Below, one piece after another: positions 8,188-17,807 of a DNA stretch of 64,000 bases. The translations under genes were made by a program, and so were the position numbers. Numbering within the stretch: position 1 is the stretch's first letter; every line of letters begins with the position of its first letter. The DNA is from Sporosarcina sp. D27 (lineage in GTDB: Bacteria; Bacillota; Bacilli; Bacillales_A; Planococcaceae), in assembly GCF_000586555.1 (NCBI RefSeq), contig NZ_AZUC01000056.1:1-64000 (forward strand), read 5' to 3'. The notes below the pieces were generated by a model. That model saw nothing but the letters and a program-made list of their open reading frames with translations. It had not been told where the DNA came from and made no database searches.

Positions 8188-8625
8188 ATGGGAACGCAAA
8201 ATTCGGCTGTGCCGGTAAAGATTAAACTAAAGTCGGCAATCCAACATCCCGGACAGGAAACCGATAAATATGAGCTCGAAATAGAAGGAACAATCGTTGA
8301 AAAAGCAGGCAATCGGTACTTGCGTTATGAAGAAGAGCAGAATCGTGAACTCATAAAAACGATGATCAAGCTAGACCCAGAAGACGCACTCGTTATGCGG
8401 ACAGGGGCCATCCGGATGCGACTACCATTTGAATTGAACGGCAAGCGTGTTGGGACATACGCCAATGGACCACTCGAGATGGACCTAATTGTAGTAACAA
8501 AAGCACTTTCCATTAAATCTGAACAAACAGCAGGCGAATTCCACGTGCATTACGACATGCACTCTGAACAATCCTTGCTTGGCAGTTACCAACTAACTAT
8601 TCACTATGCGGAGGGAACACTATGA
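8188..8625 (+). CDS. ywiB: DUF1934 domain protein YwiB
   Basis: A 145-residue DUF1934/YwiB protein with a lipocalin-like beta-barrel fold and no known reaction. The repeated beta-strand pattern ([29 protein letters not shown]) fits the family. I start it at 8188 because AAAGGCGGTGAG is correctly spaced there; the upstream in-frame codon would put the start inside the promoter. It overlaps argS by 4 bp, so the two are translationally coupled, as in B. subtilis. Confidence 0.85.
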   Translation: MGTQNSAVPVKIKLKSAIQHPGQETDKYELEIEGTIVEKAGNRYLRYEEEQNRELIKTMIKLDPEDALVMRTGAIRMRLPFELNGKRVGTYANGPLEMDLIVVTKALSIKSEQTAGEFHVHYDMHSEQSLLGSYQLTIHYAEGTL

Positions 8626-10289
8626 ATGCAGTAGAACAAATCCAGCACGAAGTTAAGATCGCCTTGCACAACGCAGTTCTAGCGACAGGCTTAGTAGAAG
8701 AGACAGAAATACCAGCCATCAAGCTGGAAACACCAAAGAGCAAAGAAAACGGCGATTACGCAACGAACATTGCGATGCAGCTCACTAAATTAGCGAAAAA
8801 GCCTCCGCGTGCGGTTGCAGAAGCAATTCTTGAGAAATTGGATAAAACGGGTACATCCATCGAGACAATCGACATTGCAGGCCCAGGGTTCATGAACATC
8901 GTTTTGAAAAAGGATTACCTAGATGACGTTGTAAAAACAGTGATCGACCAATCAGCAGCATACGGTCGCAATGACTCGGGCAAAAATGAAAAAATCCAAG
9001 TGGAATTTGTATCAGCGAACCCAACAGGTGACCTTCACTTAGGACATGCTCGTGGTGCATCACTAGGAGATTCGCTATGCAACATTCTCGACTTTGCAGG
9101 CTACGACGTATCCCGCGAATACTACATTAACGATGCTGGTAAACAAGTTGAGAACTTGGCGTATTCAGTAGAAGCACGTTACTTTGCAGAACTAGGACTC
9201 GAGAAAAAAATGCCGGAAGACGGCTATCAAGGTCCGGATATCATTGAAATTGCTAAGAAACTTGTTGAAGAAAATGGCGACAAATTTGTGCACATGTCCG
9301 ATGAAGAGCGTTATGCATTCTTCCGTGAATACGGCCTGAAGATCGAACTCGGCAAATTGCAGCAAGATTTAGCAGACTTCCGTGTCCCATTTGACGTCTG
9401 GTTCTCAGAGACATCTCTATACAAAGACGGTAAAATTGACGTAGCGTTGAACAAGCTTCGCGAAAATGGTCACGTCTTTGAAGAAGAAGGCGCGACATGG
9501 TTCCGTTCGACTGAGTTTGGGGACGACAAAGACCGTGTACTTATTAAAAACGATGGCTCGTACACGTATTTGATGCCAGATATCGCCTACCACGAAGACA
9601 AATTGAATCGTGGATTCGATAAGCTCATCAACATCTGGGGTGCAGACCACCACGGCTACATTCCACGTATGAAAGCGGCAATTCAAGCACTTGGTTATGA
9701 CCGCGATACGTTAGAAGTGGAAGTTGCGCAAATGGTACAGCTCTATAAAGATGGCGAAAAGTTCAAGATGAGTAAACGTACTGGTAAAGCCGTTACACTT
9801 CGTGAACTCGTTGAATTGGTCGGCTTAGACGCAGCGCGTTACTTCTTTGCGATGCGTTCAGGTGATGCACAAATGGACTTCGACTTGGATCTAGCCGTTT
9901 CTAAATCCAATGAAAACCCAGTGTATTACGCGCAATACGCACATGCACGAATCTCTTCGATTTTACGTGCTGCTGAAGAAAAAGGCGTATCCGCATCTGT
10001 TGCCAACGTATCGTTGTTGAAAGCAGAGAAAGAAATCGATTTGATCAAAAAAATCGGGGACTTCCCACAACTCGTCAGCGACGCAGCGCGCCTCCGCGCA
10101 CCGCACCGCATCACGACGTACATTCAGGAACTTGCATCCACATTCCATAGTTTCTACAATGCGGAAAAAGTATTAGATGATGAGAATCGTGAGCTATCTG
10201 AAGCACGCCTAGCGCTGATCACAGCAGCTCGCACAACGATTGCCAATGCTTTGAAACTTGTTGGCGTCGCAGCACCAGAACGTATGTAA
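8622..10289 (+). CDS. argS: Arginyl-tRNA synthetase
   Basis: A class I aminoacyl-tRNA synthetase of 555 residues that charges tRNA-Arg. The N-terminal Add-1 domain (about residues 1-110) precedes the catalytic domain. HIGH-type motif: [14 protein letters not shown]-type motif: [11 protein letters not shown]. The C-terminal DALR anticodon-binding domain ends in [12 protein letters not shown], the usual terminus. It is the second gene of the ywiB-argS unit and is followed by a terminator. Confidence 0.97.
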   Translation: MNAVEQIQHEVKIALHNAVLATGLVEETEIPAIKLETPKSKENGDYATNIAMQLTKLAKKPPRAVAEAILEKLDKTGTSIETIDIAGPGFMNIVLKKDYLDDVVKTVIDQSAAYGRNDSGKNEKIQVEFVSANPTGDLHLGHARGASLGDSLCNILDFAGYDVSREYYINDAGKQVENLAYSVEARYFAELGLEKKMPEDGYQGPDIIEIAKKLVEENGDKFVHMSDEERYAFFREYGLKIELGKLQQDLADFRVPFDVWFSETSLYKDGKIDVALNKLRENGHVFEEEGATWFRSTEFGDDKDRVLIKNDGSYTYLMPDIAYHEDKLNRGFDKLINIWGADHHGYIPRMKAAIQALGYDRDTLEVEVAQMVQLYKDGEKFKMSKRTGKAVTLRELVELVGLDAARYFFAMRSGDAQMDFDLDLAVSKSNENPVYYAQYAHARISSILRAAEEKGVSASVANVSLLKAEKEIDLIKKIGDFPQLVSDAARLRAPHRITTYIQELASTFHSFYNAEKVLDDENRELSEARLALITAARTTIANALKLVGVAAPERM

Positions 10290-10301
10290 TTTTCTGATTT
10301 G

Positions 10302-10332
10302 AGCCCTCCATTTGACGTGGAGGGTTTTTTGT
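10302..10332 (+). terminator. Terminator of argS
   Basis: AGCCCTCCA / TGGAGGG stem with a 7-base loop, followed by six T. Confidence 0.9.
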
Positions 10333-10343
10333 TTTAAAAAACA

Positions 10344-10512
10344 AGCGAAGCGCACCCAAATAATCCCTTAAACTAGGTTGAATTGTGTGCCGTTATCGAG
10401 AAACTTTGCTAAGTGATCGAGAAATACTCACATGTGTCCGAGAAACTAGCCTAAGTGTCCGAGAAAACAATGCAAGTGTTGGACCAATCGCAATAAGTGT
10501 CGGACAACCCAA
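10344..10512. repeat. Tandem intergenic array, family C, with conserved leader
   Basis: A leader (10344-10404) runs from AGCGAAGCGCACCCAA through TTGAATTGTGTGCCGTTATCGAG. It recurs with few changes at 53188 and 53403. It is followed by half-units AAGTGATCGAGAAA and AAGTGTCCGAGAAA whose cores fall at 10396, 10417, 10438, 10458, 10479 and 10500, a 20-21 bp period. Later units drift (GTTGGACC, GTCGGACA). No coding content is seen. Confidence 0.85.
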
Positions 10513-10557
10513 AACTTCCACCATCCACACATCATGACATTATTCGCCAGCACCCTC

Positions 10558-10585
10558 TCGACATTTCCAGACACTTCTGTATAAT
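10558..10585 (+). promoter_or_regulatory. Promoter of the corrinoid salvage operon
   Basis: TCGACA, 16 bp, TATAAT. It lies about 30 bp ahead of the riboswitch, so the riboswitch forms the 5' leader of the btuF transcript. Confidence 0.6.
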
Positions 10586-10615
10586 AGGAATGTATCAAAT
10601 TACATAACAAACAAG

Positions 10616-10775
10616 AAAAAGGTGCCTTGAGCAATCGAGGTTAAAAGGGAAGCCGGTTCCAATCCGGCGCGGTCCCGCCACTGTACGTGCTAGCTTACTC
10701 GCTACTGCCACCGGACACCACCGGGAAGGCGCGGAATAAGCCTCGATGCACAAGCCAGGAGACCTGCCTTTTTTC
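10616..10775 (+). ncRNA. Cobalamin (AdoCbl-class) riboswitch
   Basis: The leader shows the conserved cobalamin-riboswitch landmarks in order. GGTGCC opens the closing stem, followed by GAAGCCGG-type and GCGCGGTCCCGCCACTGT core segments. The B12 box is AGCCAGGAGACCTGCC at about 10753-10768, immediately followed by a T run. A later hairpin or sequestration of the btuF ribosome site would be the expression platform. It controls the btuF-cblS operon by binding cobalamin, which is established for the class. Confidence 0.95.
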
Positions 10776-10904
10776 GGTAATCACCCGAGATCTACGAGGA
10801 TAGACATGGTGAAATTTGGCGAAATCCGCCTCATTTCCAATGCGCTCATCCTCCATATACACAATGGGGGATTTTTGTTTGGACAAAATAGGGGGAAACA
10901 ACTC

Positions 10905-11912
10905 ATGAAAAAGATGTGGCAACTGTGGCTTACAGCCGTACTTGCTGTCCTGCTCCTAACCGCTTGCGGTGGAGCAGATGACAACAAGGACAAAGGAACT
11001 GACAACAACACAGCAACAACAGAGCAATCCGATAAAGATAACGGATCTGGTTCAGAGGCAAGTGAAGATACCGAAGCGGTTACCTACCCAATGACAATAA
11101 AAGATACTACTGGTGTAGAAATCACACTTGAAAAAGCACCAGAAACAATCATCTCTACACTTCCAAGCAACACAGAAATTCTCTTTGCACTTGGACTCGA
11201 CGACGAAATTGTTGCAGTCGATGATTATTCCGATTTCCCGGAAGCAGCAAACGAAAAAGAAAAAATCGGTGATATGAACCTCAACATCGAAAAAATCATC
11301 TCTATGAATCCAGAAATTGTATTCGGACATGAAATGTCACTTCCTGGTTCTGAAGCAGGCTATCAACAAATCCGCGATGCTGGAATTCCCGTTTACATCG
11401 TGAAAAATGCTATGAACTTCGATGAAACTTATAGCACGATAGAAGCAATTGGTGAAGCAACTGGCAAGCCAAAAGAAGCAGCAAAAATCGTCGCAGACAT
11501 GAAAGCAAAAGTCGATGAAGTAGTTGCAAAAACTGCCGACATCGAAACTCCAAAACGTGTAATTGTAGAGACATCTGACGTACCTGAAATCTACGTACCT
11601 GGTAAAAATACATTCATGCAAGAAATTCTCGATAAGATCGGTGCTGAGAACGTCGTGACAGAAGAAGGATGGGTCATGATTAGCCCTGAAGAAATCGTTA
11701 AACAAAATCCAGATGTTATGGTCATCATGCACGACTACACACCAGACGTCGTGAACAGCGTGAAAAAGCGTGATGGTTTCGCAGACATTACAGCTGTCAA
11801 AGAAGACCAAGTTGTACAAGTAGACTCGAACTTAACTAGCCGAACAGGTCCACGACTTTCTGAAGGACTGGAAGAAGTCGCAAAAGCAGTCTATCCTGAG
11901 GCCTTCAAGTGA
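10905..11912 (+). CDS. btuF: Corrinoid ABC transporter substrate-binding lipoprotein BtuF
   Basis: A 335-residue exported lipoprotein that captures B12 and other corrinoids outside the membrane. The signal peptide ends in a lipobox (LLLTACGG) at about residue 20. A Thr/Asn/Asp-rich linker (about residues 22-55) precedes the class III binding-protein fold, with PSNTEILFALGLDDEIV and IIS-NPEIVFGH segments typical of BtuF/FepB-like proteins. I start at 10905, where GGGGGA lies about 9 bp upstream; an upstream in-frame extension would run into the riboswitch. Stop and btuC start overlap (GTGA). Confidence 0.93.
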   Translation: MKKMWQLWLTAVLAVLLLTACGGADDNKDKGTDNNTATTEQSDKDNGSGSEASEDTEAVTYPMTIKDTTGVEITLEKAPETIISTLPSNTEILFALGLDDEIVAVDDYSDFPEAANEKEKIGDMNLNIEKIISMNPEIVFGHEMSLPGSEAGYQQIRDAGIPVYIVKNAMNFDETYSTIEAIGEATGKPKEAAKIVADMKAKVDEVVAKTADIETPKRVIVETSDVPEIYVPGKNTFMQEILDKIGAENVVTEEGWVMISPEEIVKQNPDVMVIMHDYTPDVVNSVKKRDGFADITAVKEDQVVQVDSNLTSRTGPRLSEGLEEVAKAVYPEAFK

Positions 11913-12904
11913 GAAAACCTCTGATTGCCTACATCGTTTCAGCTGCCGTCCTATTGACGGCAGTTGGTCTCGGTGTATCCATCGGATCCGTTCACGTGCC
12001 AATCAGCACGCTTTGGAACCAAGGGGCGGACACGACAGCGACCAATATTTTATGGAAAATCAGAATGCCGCGCGTCATCCTTGCAGGACTCGTCGGTGCG
12101 TCACTCGCCATTGCTGGTGCTGCGTTTCAAGGGTTACTCAAAAACCCGCTTGCAGATCCATACACCCTCGGAGTGTCATCCGGCGCCTCTGTAGGTGCTG
12201 TGATGACACTCTTTTTCGGCATTAATATTCCATTTCTTGGACTCTACACACTCCCTGTTTTCAGTATGGTGGGTGCCGCAATTACGATGTTTGTCGTCCT
12301 CGGCTTCGCTAAACTCGTAGACCGCGGTCTCAATATGGAAACCATTATTTTAACAGGAATCATATTCGGCTCATTCCTCGGTTCCGTATTATCACTTATG
12401 ATTGCGCTTACAGGTGAAGAATTACGTCAGATCATTAGCTGGCTACTTGGAAGCGTCTCGATGCGAGGATGGAATTACATCAATATGATTCTTCCATTCA
12501 CAATCATCGGTTCGTTTCTTTTGTGGATGAACCGCAGAGAGCTGAATGCGATGCTATTCGGAGAAGATCGAGCGAAGCACTTAGGCGTTGACGTCAAACG
12601 GCGAAAGCTCGTCATCTTAATCGGAGGCTCGATCCTAACCGGTGCAGCGGTATCCGTTTCCGGTACAATCGGTTTCGTCGGACTCGTCGTACCCCATATG
12701 ACACGCCTCCTTTGGGGATCTGACCATCGTCATCTACTCACACTATCGTTCATGAATGGGGCAACGTTACTCATCATTTGTGACCTCATTGCCCGTACGA
12801 TTATTTCGCCGACAGAACTACCCGTTGGCGTCATCACCGCTTTCATCGGCGCACCAGTATTTGCATTTATCTTTTATCGACAACGGAAAGGGGGGACTGC
12901 GTGA
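11909..12904 (+). CDS. btuC: Corrinoid ABC transporter permease BtuC
   Basis: A FecCD-family permease of 331 residues with about ten hydrophobic segments. Family marks are the IRMPRVILAGLVGASLAIAG segment near the N-terminus, NPLADPYTLGVSSGASVGAV, and the ATPase-contact region with GFVGLVVPHMTRLL near residue 255. It starts with GTG overlapping the btuF stop by 4 bp, so it is translationally coupled. It forms the membrane channel of BtuFCD. Confidence 0.93.
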   Translation: MRKPLIAYIVSAAVLLTAVGLGVSIGSVHVPISTLWNQGADTTATNILWKIRMPRVILAGLVGASLAIAGAAFQGLLKNPLADPYTLGVSSGASVGAVMTLFFGINIPFLGLYTLPVFSMVGAAITMFVVLGFAKLVDRGLNMETIILTGIIFGSFLGSVLSLMIALTGEELRQIISWLLGSVSMRGWNYINMILPFTIIGSFLLWMNRRELNAMLFGEDRAKHLGVDVKRRKLVILIGGSILTGAAVSVSGTIGFVGLVVPHMTRLLWGSDHRHLLTLSFMNGATLLIICDLIARTIISPTELPVGVITAFIGAPVFAFIFYRQRKGGTA

Positions 12905-14373
12905 TGTTGCACGTACAAGGGATAACTGGTGGATATGGCAAAGAACCGATCGTTAAAAACGTGTCGTTCGACGTACAACCTGGGGAAATACTTGGCATTC
13001 TAGGACCGAACGGAAGTGGGAAATCGACGCTTCTCAAAATGATTTCAGGCATCCTACCGAACCAAGCAGGAACCGTTAAAATCGCGGACAAAGATGCAGA
13101 TAGTTACTCACCTAAAGAATTTGCACGCAACGTCGCGGTCCTTCCACAAATGCACGCACATGCGTTTTCGCATACCGTTAAGGCTACCGTAGAACTCGGC
13201 CGTTACCCTTACCAAACGGGGCTTTTCTCCTCGTGGACCGCTGAAGACGAAACAGCCGTAAACCACGCAATGGAAAGGACGGGGGTTGCGCGTTATGCAA
13301 ACACCCTCATAGAATCGTTATCAGGTGGAGAACAACAGCGGGTTTTTGTCGCTCAAGCCTTAGCGCAACAAGCTCCACTTCTGTTGTTGGATGAACCGAC
13401 GAACCATCTCGACATCGCCTACCAACAACAACTGCTCGATACTGTTCGAAGTCTCGCAGTTGACGAAGGGAAAACCATCGTTTCCGTCTTCCATGACATC
13501 AACTTAGCGGCGCTCTATTGCGATCGATTATTGCTCATGGAAAATGGCGAAATCGCAAAAATCGGATTGCCGCAAGACGTCGTGCGGGAAACGATTATCC
13601 AGTCCGTCTACAAAGCGGCTGTCAAAACGCAAGCCCATCCGGAGTTACCGAAACCACAAATGACGTTGTTACCATCCATGAATGGTAGTGTAGAAGAGTC
13701 TCTTGTTGTGGATGAAACTCAGTTCACCGTCACAGCAGATAGCGTGCAATTTCACGCATACCAATCACTCAAGACGGTTTCATCCGCAGTACATAATCCA
13801 GGAACGGGCTGGTACACGACATTCGTCAATCGCCATGTCGATGCAAATTATGATTGTGATGACGTGAAAAAGGAAATGGAAGACTATCTAGAAAAACGGG
13901 GCCATCATCTGACAGATACAGTCGGCATGATGACTGCTGTGCAAACACTACACGCTGAAATTGCTAGCTTTGCAGATAAAGGGATTTCAATCGTCATCGC
14001 TGTAACAGCGGGCGTTGGAAATGCAGTCGACGTCTCAAAAGCACGCGAAAGGGAAGCGAATGTAGGTACCATCAACACTTGGATTATCGTCAACGGTCGG
14101 CTTTCCGATGAGGCATTTATCCAAGCGATGATCACCGCGACCGAAGCGAAAACACGTGCGCTTCAGACGGAAAAGGTGCTTGACCCACTAACGGGAACTC
14201 AAGCAACTGGAACGTCAACGGACAGTTTACTCGTTGCTGCAACACAAATAGGACCAGAACTCCCTTACGCAGGACCCATCACACCCCTCGGTAAATTGAT
14301 TGGGACTGGAGTCTATGAGTGCACGATCCGTGCCATCCAGACATACAAGGAGGCGAAGGGATGGAAGAGCTGA
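12904..14373 (+). CDS. btuD-cbiZ: Fusion: corrinoid ABC ATPase BtuD + adenosylcobinamide amidohydrolase CbiZ
   Basis: A 489-residue two-domain protein. Residues about 1-250 are the transporter ATPase: Walker A GPNGSGKST, signature LSGGEQQR, Walker B LLLLDEPTNHLD, switch His in FHDIN. Residues about 265-485 are CbiZ, which hydrolyses the aminopropanol side of adenosylcobinamide or pseudocobalamin to cobyric acid. Marks are VDANYDCDD, GTINTWIIVNGRLS, ATEAKTRALQ, TGTSTDSLLVAA and TPLGKLIGTGVYEC. The fusion ties import to remodelling of imported corrinoids. The ATG at 12904 is 8 bp from the GGGGGG ribosome site; a GTG one codon earlier is possible. Confidence 0.93.
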   Translation: MLHVQGITGGYGKEPIVKNVSFDVQPGEILGILGPNGSGKSTLLKMISGILPNQAGTVKIADKDADSYSPKEFARNVAVLPQMHAHAFSHTVKATVELGRYPYQTGLFSSWTAEDETAVNHAMERTGVARYANTLIESLSGGEQQRVFVAQALAQQAPLLLLDEPTNHLDIAYQQQLLDTVRSLAVDEGKTIVSVFHDINLAALYCDRLLLMENGEIAKIGLPQDVVRETIIQSVYKAAVKTQAHPELPKPQMTLLPSMNGSVEESLVVDETQFTVTADSVQFHAYQSLKTVSSAVHNPGTGWYTTFVNRHVDANYDCDDVKKEMEDYLEKRGHHLTDTVGMMTAVQTLHAEIASFADKGISIVIAVTAGVGNAVDVSKAREREANVGTINTWIIVNGRLSDEAFIQAMITATEAKTRALQTEKVLDPLTGTQATGTSTDSLLVAATQIGPELPYAGPITPLGKLIGTGVYECTIRAIQTYKEAKGWKS

Positions 14374-15329
14374 TATTAGCGCATCTATTCGCCGTCACTC
14401 TCGGATTCTATCTAGATCAGCTCATCGGTGATCCCAAAAACTGGCCACACCCTGTCCGTTGGCTCGGAACGTATATCTCGAAACTCACCAACTTGCTGAA
14501 CACAGGGAGTAAACGAACCGCAAAAGGGGCTGTCCTGCTAGTTCTTGTCGTATTGCCGACATTCTTACTCTTTGCAAGCTTGACAGTCGCAGCTTATTGG
14601 TGTCATCCAGCAGTCGGTGTTGCAACAGAAAGTATATTCATTGCAATCGGGCTTGCCCAAAAAAGTTTGCGCACCGCAGCGCTCGACGTATCAATGCCCC
14701 TTGAAGCAGGCGACATGAAAGAAGCCCGCAAAAAGTTGTCGTGGATCGTAGGGAGAGATACACATGAATTGAACGAATCTGAAGTCACGCGAGGCGTCGT
14801 AGAAACGGTCTCTGAAAACATCTCAGATGGTGTCACAGCGCCCCTTTTCTTCGCTTTCATTCTCGGAGCTCCGGGGTTATGGTTGTACAAAGCAGTGAAT
14901 ACATTGGACTCGATGGTCGGTTACAAAAACGACCGCTATCGCGAATTCGGAACAGCATCTGCACGTGCTGACGACATCCTGAACTACATTCCAGCTAGAA
15001 TAACAGGCTTTCTCATCCTCATTCTTTCGCAGAATGTAGGAGGCATACCACTTCGCGAGAGATTCGAAGGCTGGCTAACAGATGCAAAGAAGCATCCGAG
15101 TCCGAACAGTGGCTATTTGGAAGCTGCTACAGCCTGGCAACTTGGTATCCAACTTGGTGGTACAAATATATATAAAGGTGTCGCATCTCGTCGGCCAAAA
15201 TTTGGTCCGAACTTGCAAAAACTCACAGCCGTTCATATCGACCAAACACTTGTCCAACTAAAACGCGCAACATACGGCGTTTGGACACTCGGCATCATCA
15301 TCGGAGGGATTATCTATGCCATTGCCTAA
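14361..15329 (+). CDS. cbiB: Adenosylcobinamide-phosphate synthase CbiB
   Basis: An integral membrane enzyme of 322 residues that joins adenosylcobyric acid to (R)-1-amino-2-propanol phosphate. It contains the N-terminal DQLIGDPKNWPHPVRWLG motif, ETVSENISDG, and the NTLDSMVGYKNDRYREFG segment, all conserved in CbiB/CobD. I start at the ATG at 14361, with AAGGAGG 7 bp upstream, so it overlaps the end of btuD-cbiZ by 13 bp. Its substrates come from CbiZ (cobyric acid) and the CobD domain of the next gene. Confidence 0.93.
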   Translation: MEELILAHLFAVTLGFYLDQLIGDPKNWPHPVRWLGTYISKLTNLLNTGSKRTAKGAVLLVLVVLPTFLLFASLTVAAYWCHPAVGVATESIFIAIGLAQKSLRTAALDVSMPLEAGDMKEARKKLSWIVGRDTHELNESEVTRGVVETVSENISDGVTAPLFFAFILGAPGLWLYKAVNTLDSMVGYKNDRYREFGTASARADDILNYIPARITGFLILILSQNVGGIPLRERFEGWLTDAKKHPSPNSGYLEAATAWQLGIQLGGTNIYKGVASRRPKFGPNLQKLTAVHIDQTLVQLKRATYGVWTLGIIIGGIIYAIA

Positions 15330-16971
15330 CCATGGTGCAAACCCGCACAAGTTATACGAAATATTGAATCTCGAGCAGCCAGCGAAAATGCTCGATTTCA
15401 GTGAAAACTGCAATTCCGCTGGCCCTCCTGAAGCGATTCAAATAGGATGGAACGAGCTTCTTCCAAAGATTTCCCGATATCCAGATCCGAACGGTGAACC
15501 ATTCCGCACAGCAGTCGCAGACTTTCATGGAATAGGGATCGAGCAACTTGTTCTCGGCAATGGAGCGGCTGAAATCCTCTCACTCATCGCTAATCGATAT
15601 CGGGGTAAACGAGCAATCATTGTCCATCCAACATTCTCCGAATACGAAGCAACTTTAACCGCGGCGGGTGCGAGCATTACACATGTCCAAGCGAGCGAAG
15701 AAAACGGGTTCGCGTTACCAATTGACGAACTTATAATCGCAATGGAAACCGCGGACGTCCTATACATATGCACACCGAATAATCCGACGGGCTTTTTACC
15801 GAAACGAACTGAATTAGTATCGCTCATTCAACATGCGGCAACGGTTGCCTGTGACGTTATTTTGGACGAAGCATTCATTGATTGGGTCGATGAAGCCTTG
15901 TCATTCATTCCGGAAGTCAAGAATTACCCGAATGTGATCGTCGTTCGCTCGATGACGAAATTATACGCGATTCCAGGCATCCGACTTGGGTATGCGGTCG
16001 CACGTCCTAATCGAATTGACGCGATCAAACGAAATGCACCCCATTGGAACATCAATGCGATTGCGGCACAGCTCGGGACGATTTGTCTGCAGCAAGCGGA
16101 CTACCGTGAGCGCGCGATTCAGCAAGCAACGGAAGAACGATTGAAGATGACGAACTTTTTAACAGCACGCGGTTGCAAAGTCATCGACTCTGTCGCGAAC
16201 TTCATTCTATTCAAGCCCCCTGTACATATAGCGGCACAAGATGTTTTCAATAGTTTGCTCACACGAGGCATCGTCCTCCGCCATACCGAAAACTTCAAAG
16301 GACTTGATGGACGTTGGCTCCGTATTGGCATGAAATCCGCTAGCGACATGGAGACCTTGCGTGATGCATTAGTACCTTTTTTGGATAAAAAACAGGGCAC
16401 ACTGACATTCATTAGTGGAGGGGTTCGAAGTGGAAAAAGTGCCTACGCCGAACAGCTTGCTCGAACAGAAGCAACACGGACAGGTGGTCGACTCGTATAC
16501 ATCGCTTCAGGCACCGCAACCGACGACGAAATGGCAAAACGGATTGCACGTCATCGATCTGATCGAGCTGATGATGGCTGGACAACGATTGAGCAGCCAA
16601 CTCATCTCGAGAATGTGTTGCCAAACTTGCAACCGCATGACCATGTAATCTGGGACTGTGTAACGACGTGGCTAGGAAACGAAGCGTTTGAAGGCTGGGA
16701 AACCGGGACGCCCTGTATTTTGAAGCCAGAGTGCATGGATCAGAAGATTACTTCGTTGCTAGATACAATCGAGCGTATTCAAAATCTCACGAACCAACTC
16801 ATCATCGTTTCAAACGAAGTGTTCGATGAACCACTAAAGACAGAGGAAATTACACGTACGTATACACATACACTCGGCGAATTGCACCAAGCAATCGTTG
16901 CGAAAGCAGATACCGCGATTGAAATGGATAGTGGTTTGCCGATTGTTCATAAACAAAGGGGGACGCAGTGA
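15316..16971 (+). CDS. cobD-cobU: Fusion: L-threonine-O-3-phosphate decarboxylase CobD + adenosylcobinamide kinase/guanylyltransferase CobU
   Basis: 551 residues with two activities of the late cobalamin pathway. Residues 1 to about 355 are a PLP aminotransferase-fold decarboxylase making aminopropanol phosphate: CTPNNPTG, DEAFIDW, and the PLP-lysine segment RSMTKLYAIPGIRLGY. Residues about 360-551 are CobU: P-loop FISGGVRSGKSAYAEQLA and the guanylylated His in RIARHRSDR, ending in a CobU-like tail. It overlaps cbiB by 14 bp. Both catalytic signatures look intact. CobD-CobU as one polypeptide is less usual than separate genes. Confidence 0.92.
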   Translation: MPLPNHGANPHKLYEILNLEQPAKMLDFSENCNSAGPPEAIQIGWNELLPKISRYPDPNGEPFRTAVADFHGIGIEQLVLGNGAAEILSLIANRYRGKRAIIVHPTFSEYEATLTAAGASITHVQASEENGFALPIDELIIAMETADVLYICTPNNPTGFLPKRTELVSLIQHAATVACDVILDEAFIDWVDEALSFIPEVKNYPNVIVVRSMTKLYAIPGIRLGYAVARPNRIDAIKRNAPHWNINAIAAQLGTICLQQADYRERAIQQATEERLKMTNFLTARGCKVIDSVANFILFKPPVHIAAQDVFNSLLTRGIVLRHTENFKGLDGRWLRIGMKSASDMETLRDALVPFLDKKQGTLTFISGGVRSGKSAYAEQLARTEATRTGGRLVYIASGTATDDEMAKRIARHRSDRADDGWTTIEQPTHLENVLPNLQPHDHVIWDCVTTWLGNEAFEGWETGTPCILKPECMDQKITSLLDTIERIQNLTNQLIIVSNEVFDEPLKTEEITRTYTHTLGELHQAIVAKADTAIEMDSGLPIVHKQRGTQ

Positions 16972-17807
16972 TGAAAGGGATCATGGTCATGGGAACCGCT
17001 TCAGACGTTGGGAAAAGTCTTGTTTGCACAGCACTATGCCGATTGCTTGCGAATGAAGGCATACGTGTTGCTCCGTTTAAGTCCCAGAATTTATCCCCTT
17101 ATACTGAGCGCGCAATAGACGGAATACCAATCAGCCGGGCGCAATTTATCCAAGCAGAAGCTGCTCGCACTGAACCAACGGCCGACATGAATCCGATCAT
17201 TTTACAGCCTGGAGCAGACGGAACACTGGCTGGGACGTTCTGTGGTGAACCACTCAAACCTGTCAGTGGCATGGCATATCGAGGTGTGTATTACGAGCAG
17301 GCGATTCAGGCGATTGAACGTTCACTCGATTCTTTAAATGAGTCGTTCGAAGCGATTGTGATTGAAGGTGCAGGAAGTCCAGTGGAGATGAATTTACTCG
17401 CGCGAGATATTGTAAACATGAGAGTTGCTGAACTGGCGGACGTTCCCGTCGTTCTCGTTGCGGACATCGATCGTGGAGGTGTTTTTGCGTCAATCGTCGG
17501 TACCCTCGAATTGCTACAACCATCCGAACGAAATCGTATGAAGGCGATAATTATTAATAAATTCAAAGGTGATCCCGAGGGATTTCAGGAGGGTGTTGAA
17601 TTTATCGAATCCTACACAGGGATTCCGGTATTGGGAGTGCTGCCATATAAAATCGATCACGGAATAGCTGAAGAAGATACCCCGCGATCTAAAACACAAG
17701 CACCGAGTGGGATAGATCATTATGATGCATGGTCTGAACACGTCCGTCAGCATATAGATTGGTCATTACTGAGAGAGATTATCGGAATAGAAGAGGCGTG
17801 CCGATGA
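16971..17807 (+). CDS. cobQ: Cobyric acid synthase-like protein lacking the glutaminase domain (short CobQ/CbiP)
   Basis: Only 278 residues, against roughly 480-510 for normal CobQ. The N-terminal dethiobiotin-synthetase-like ATPase domain is well kept: VMGTASDVGKS, KSQNLSPY, and ADIDRGGVFASIVGTLELL. After GIPVLGVLPYKIDHGIAEED (about residue 240) the sequence goes almost directly to a tail, YDAWSEHVRQHIDW, that resembles the normal CobQ C-terminus. The whole class I glutamine amidotransferase domain (catalytic Cys and His) is therefore missing at the DNA level, not frameshifted. It may use ammonia, have another role, or be decaying, since CbiZ already supplies cobyric acid. ATG preferred, 8 bp from AAAGGGGG. 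Confidence 0.85.
   Translation: MKGIMVMGTASDVGKSLVCTALCRLLANEGIRVAPFKSQNLSPYTERAIDGIPISRAQFIQAEAARTEPTADMNPIILQPGADGTLAGTFCGEPLKPVSGMAYRGVYYEQAIQAIERSLDSLNESFEAIVIEGAGSPVEMNLLARDIVNMRVAELADVPVVLVADIDRGGVFASIVGTLELLQPSERNRMKAIIINKFKGDPEGFQEGVEFIESYTGIPVLGVLPYKIDHGIAEEDTPRSKTQAPSGIDHYDAWSEHVRQHIDWSLLREIIGIEEACR

Noticed and set aside
10746..10904. N-terminal extension of BtuF
   Set aside because: It overlaps the riboswitch; the lipoprotein signal peptide begins at 10905 with its own ribosome site.
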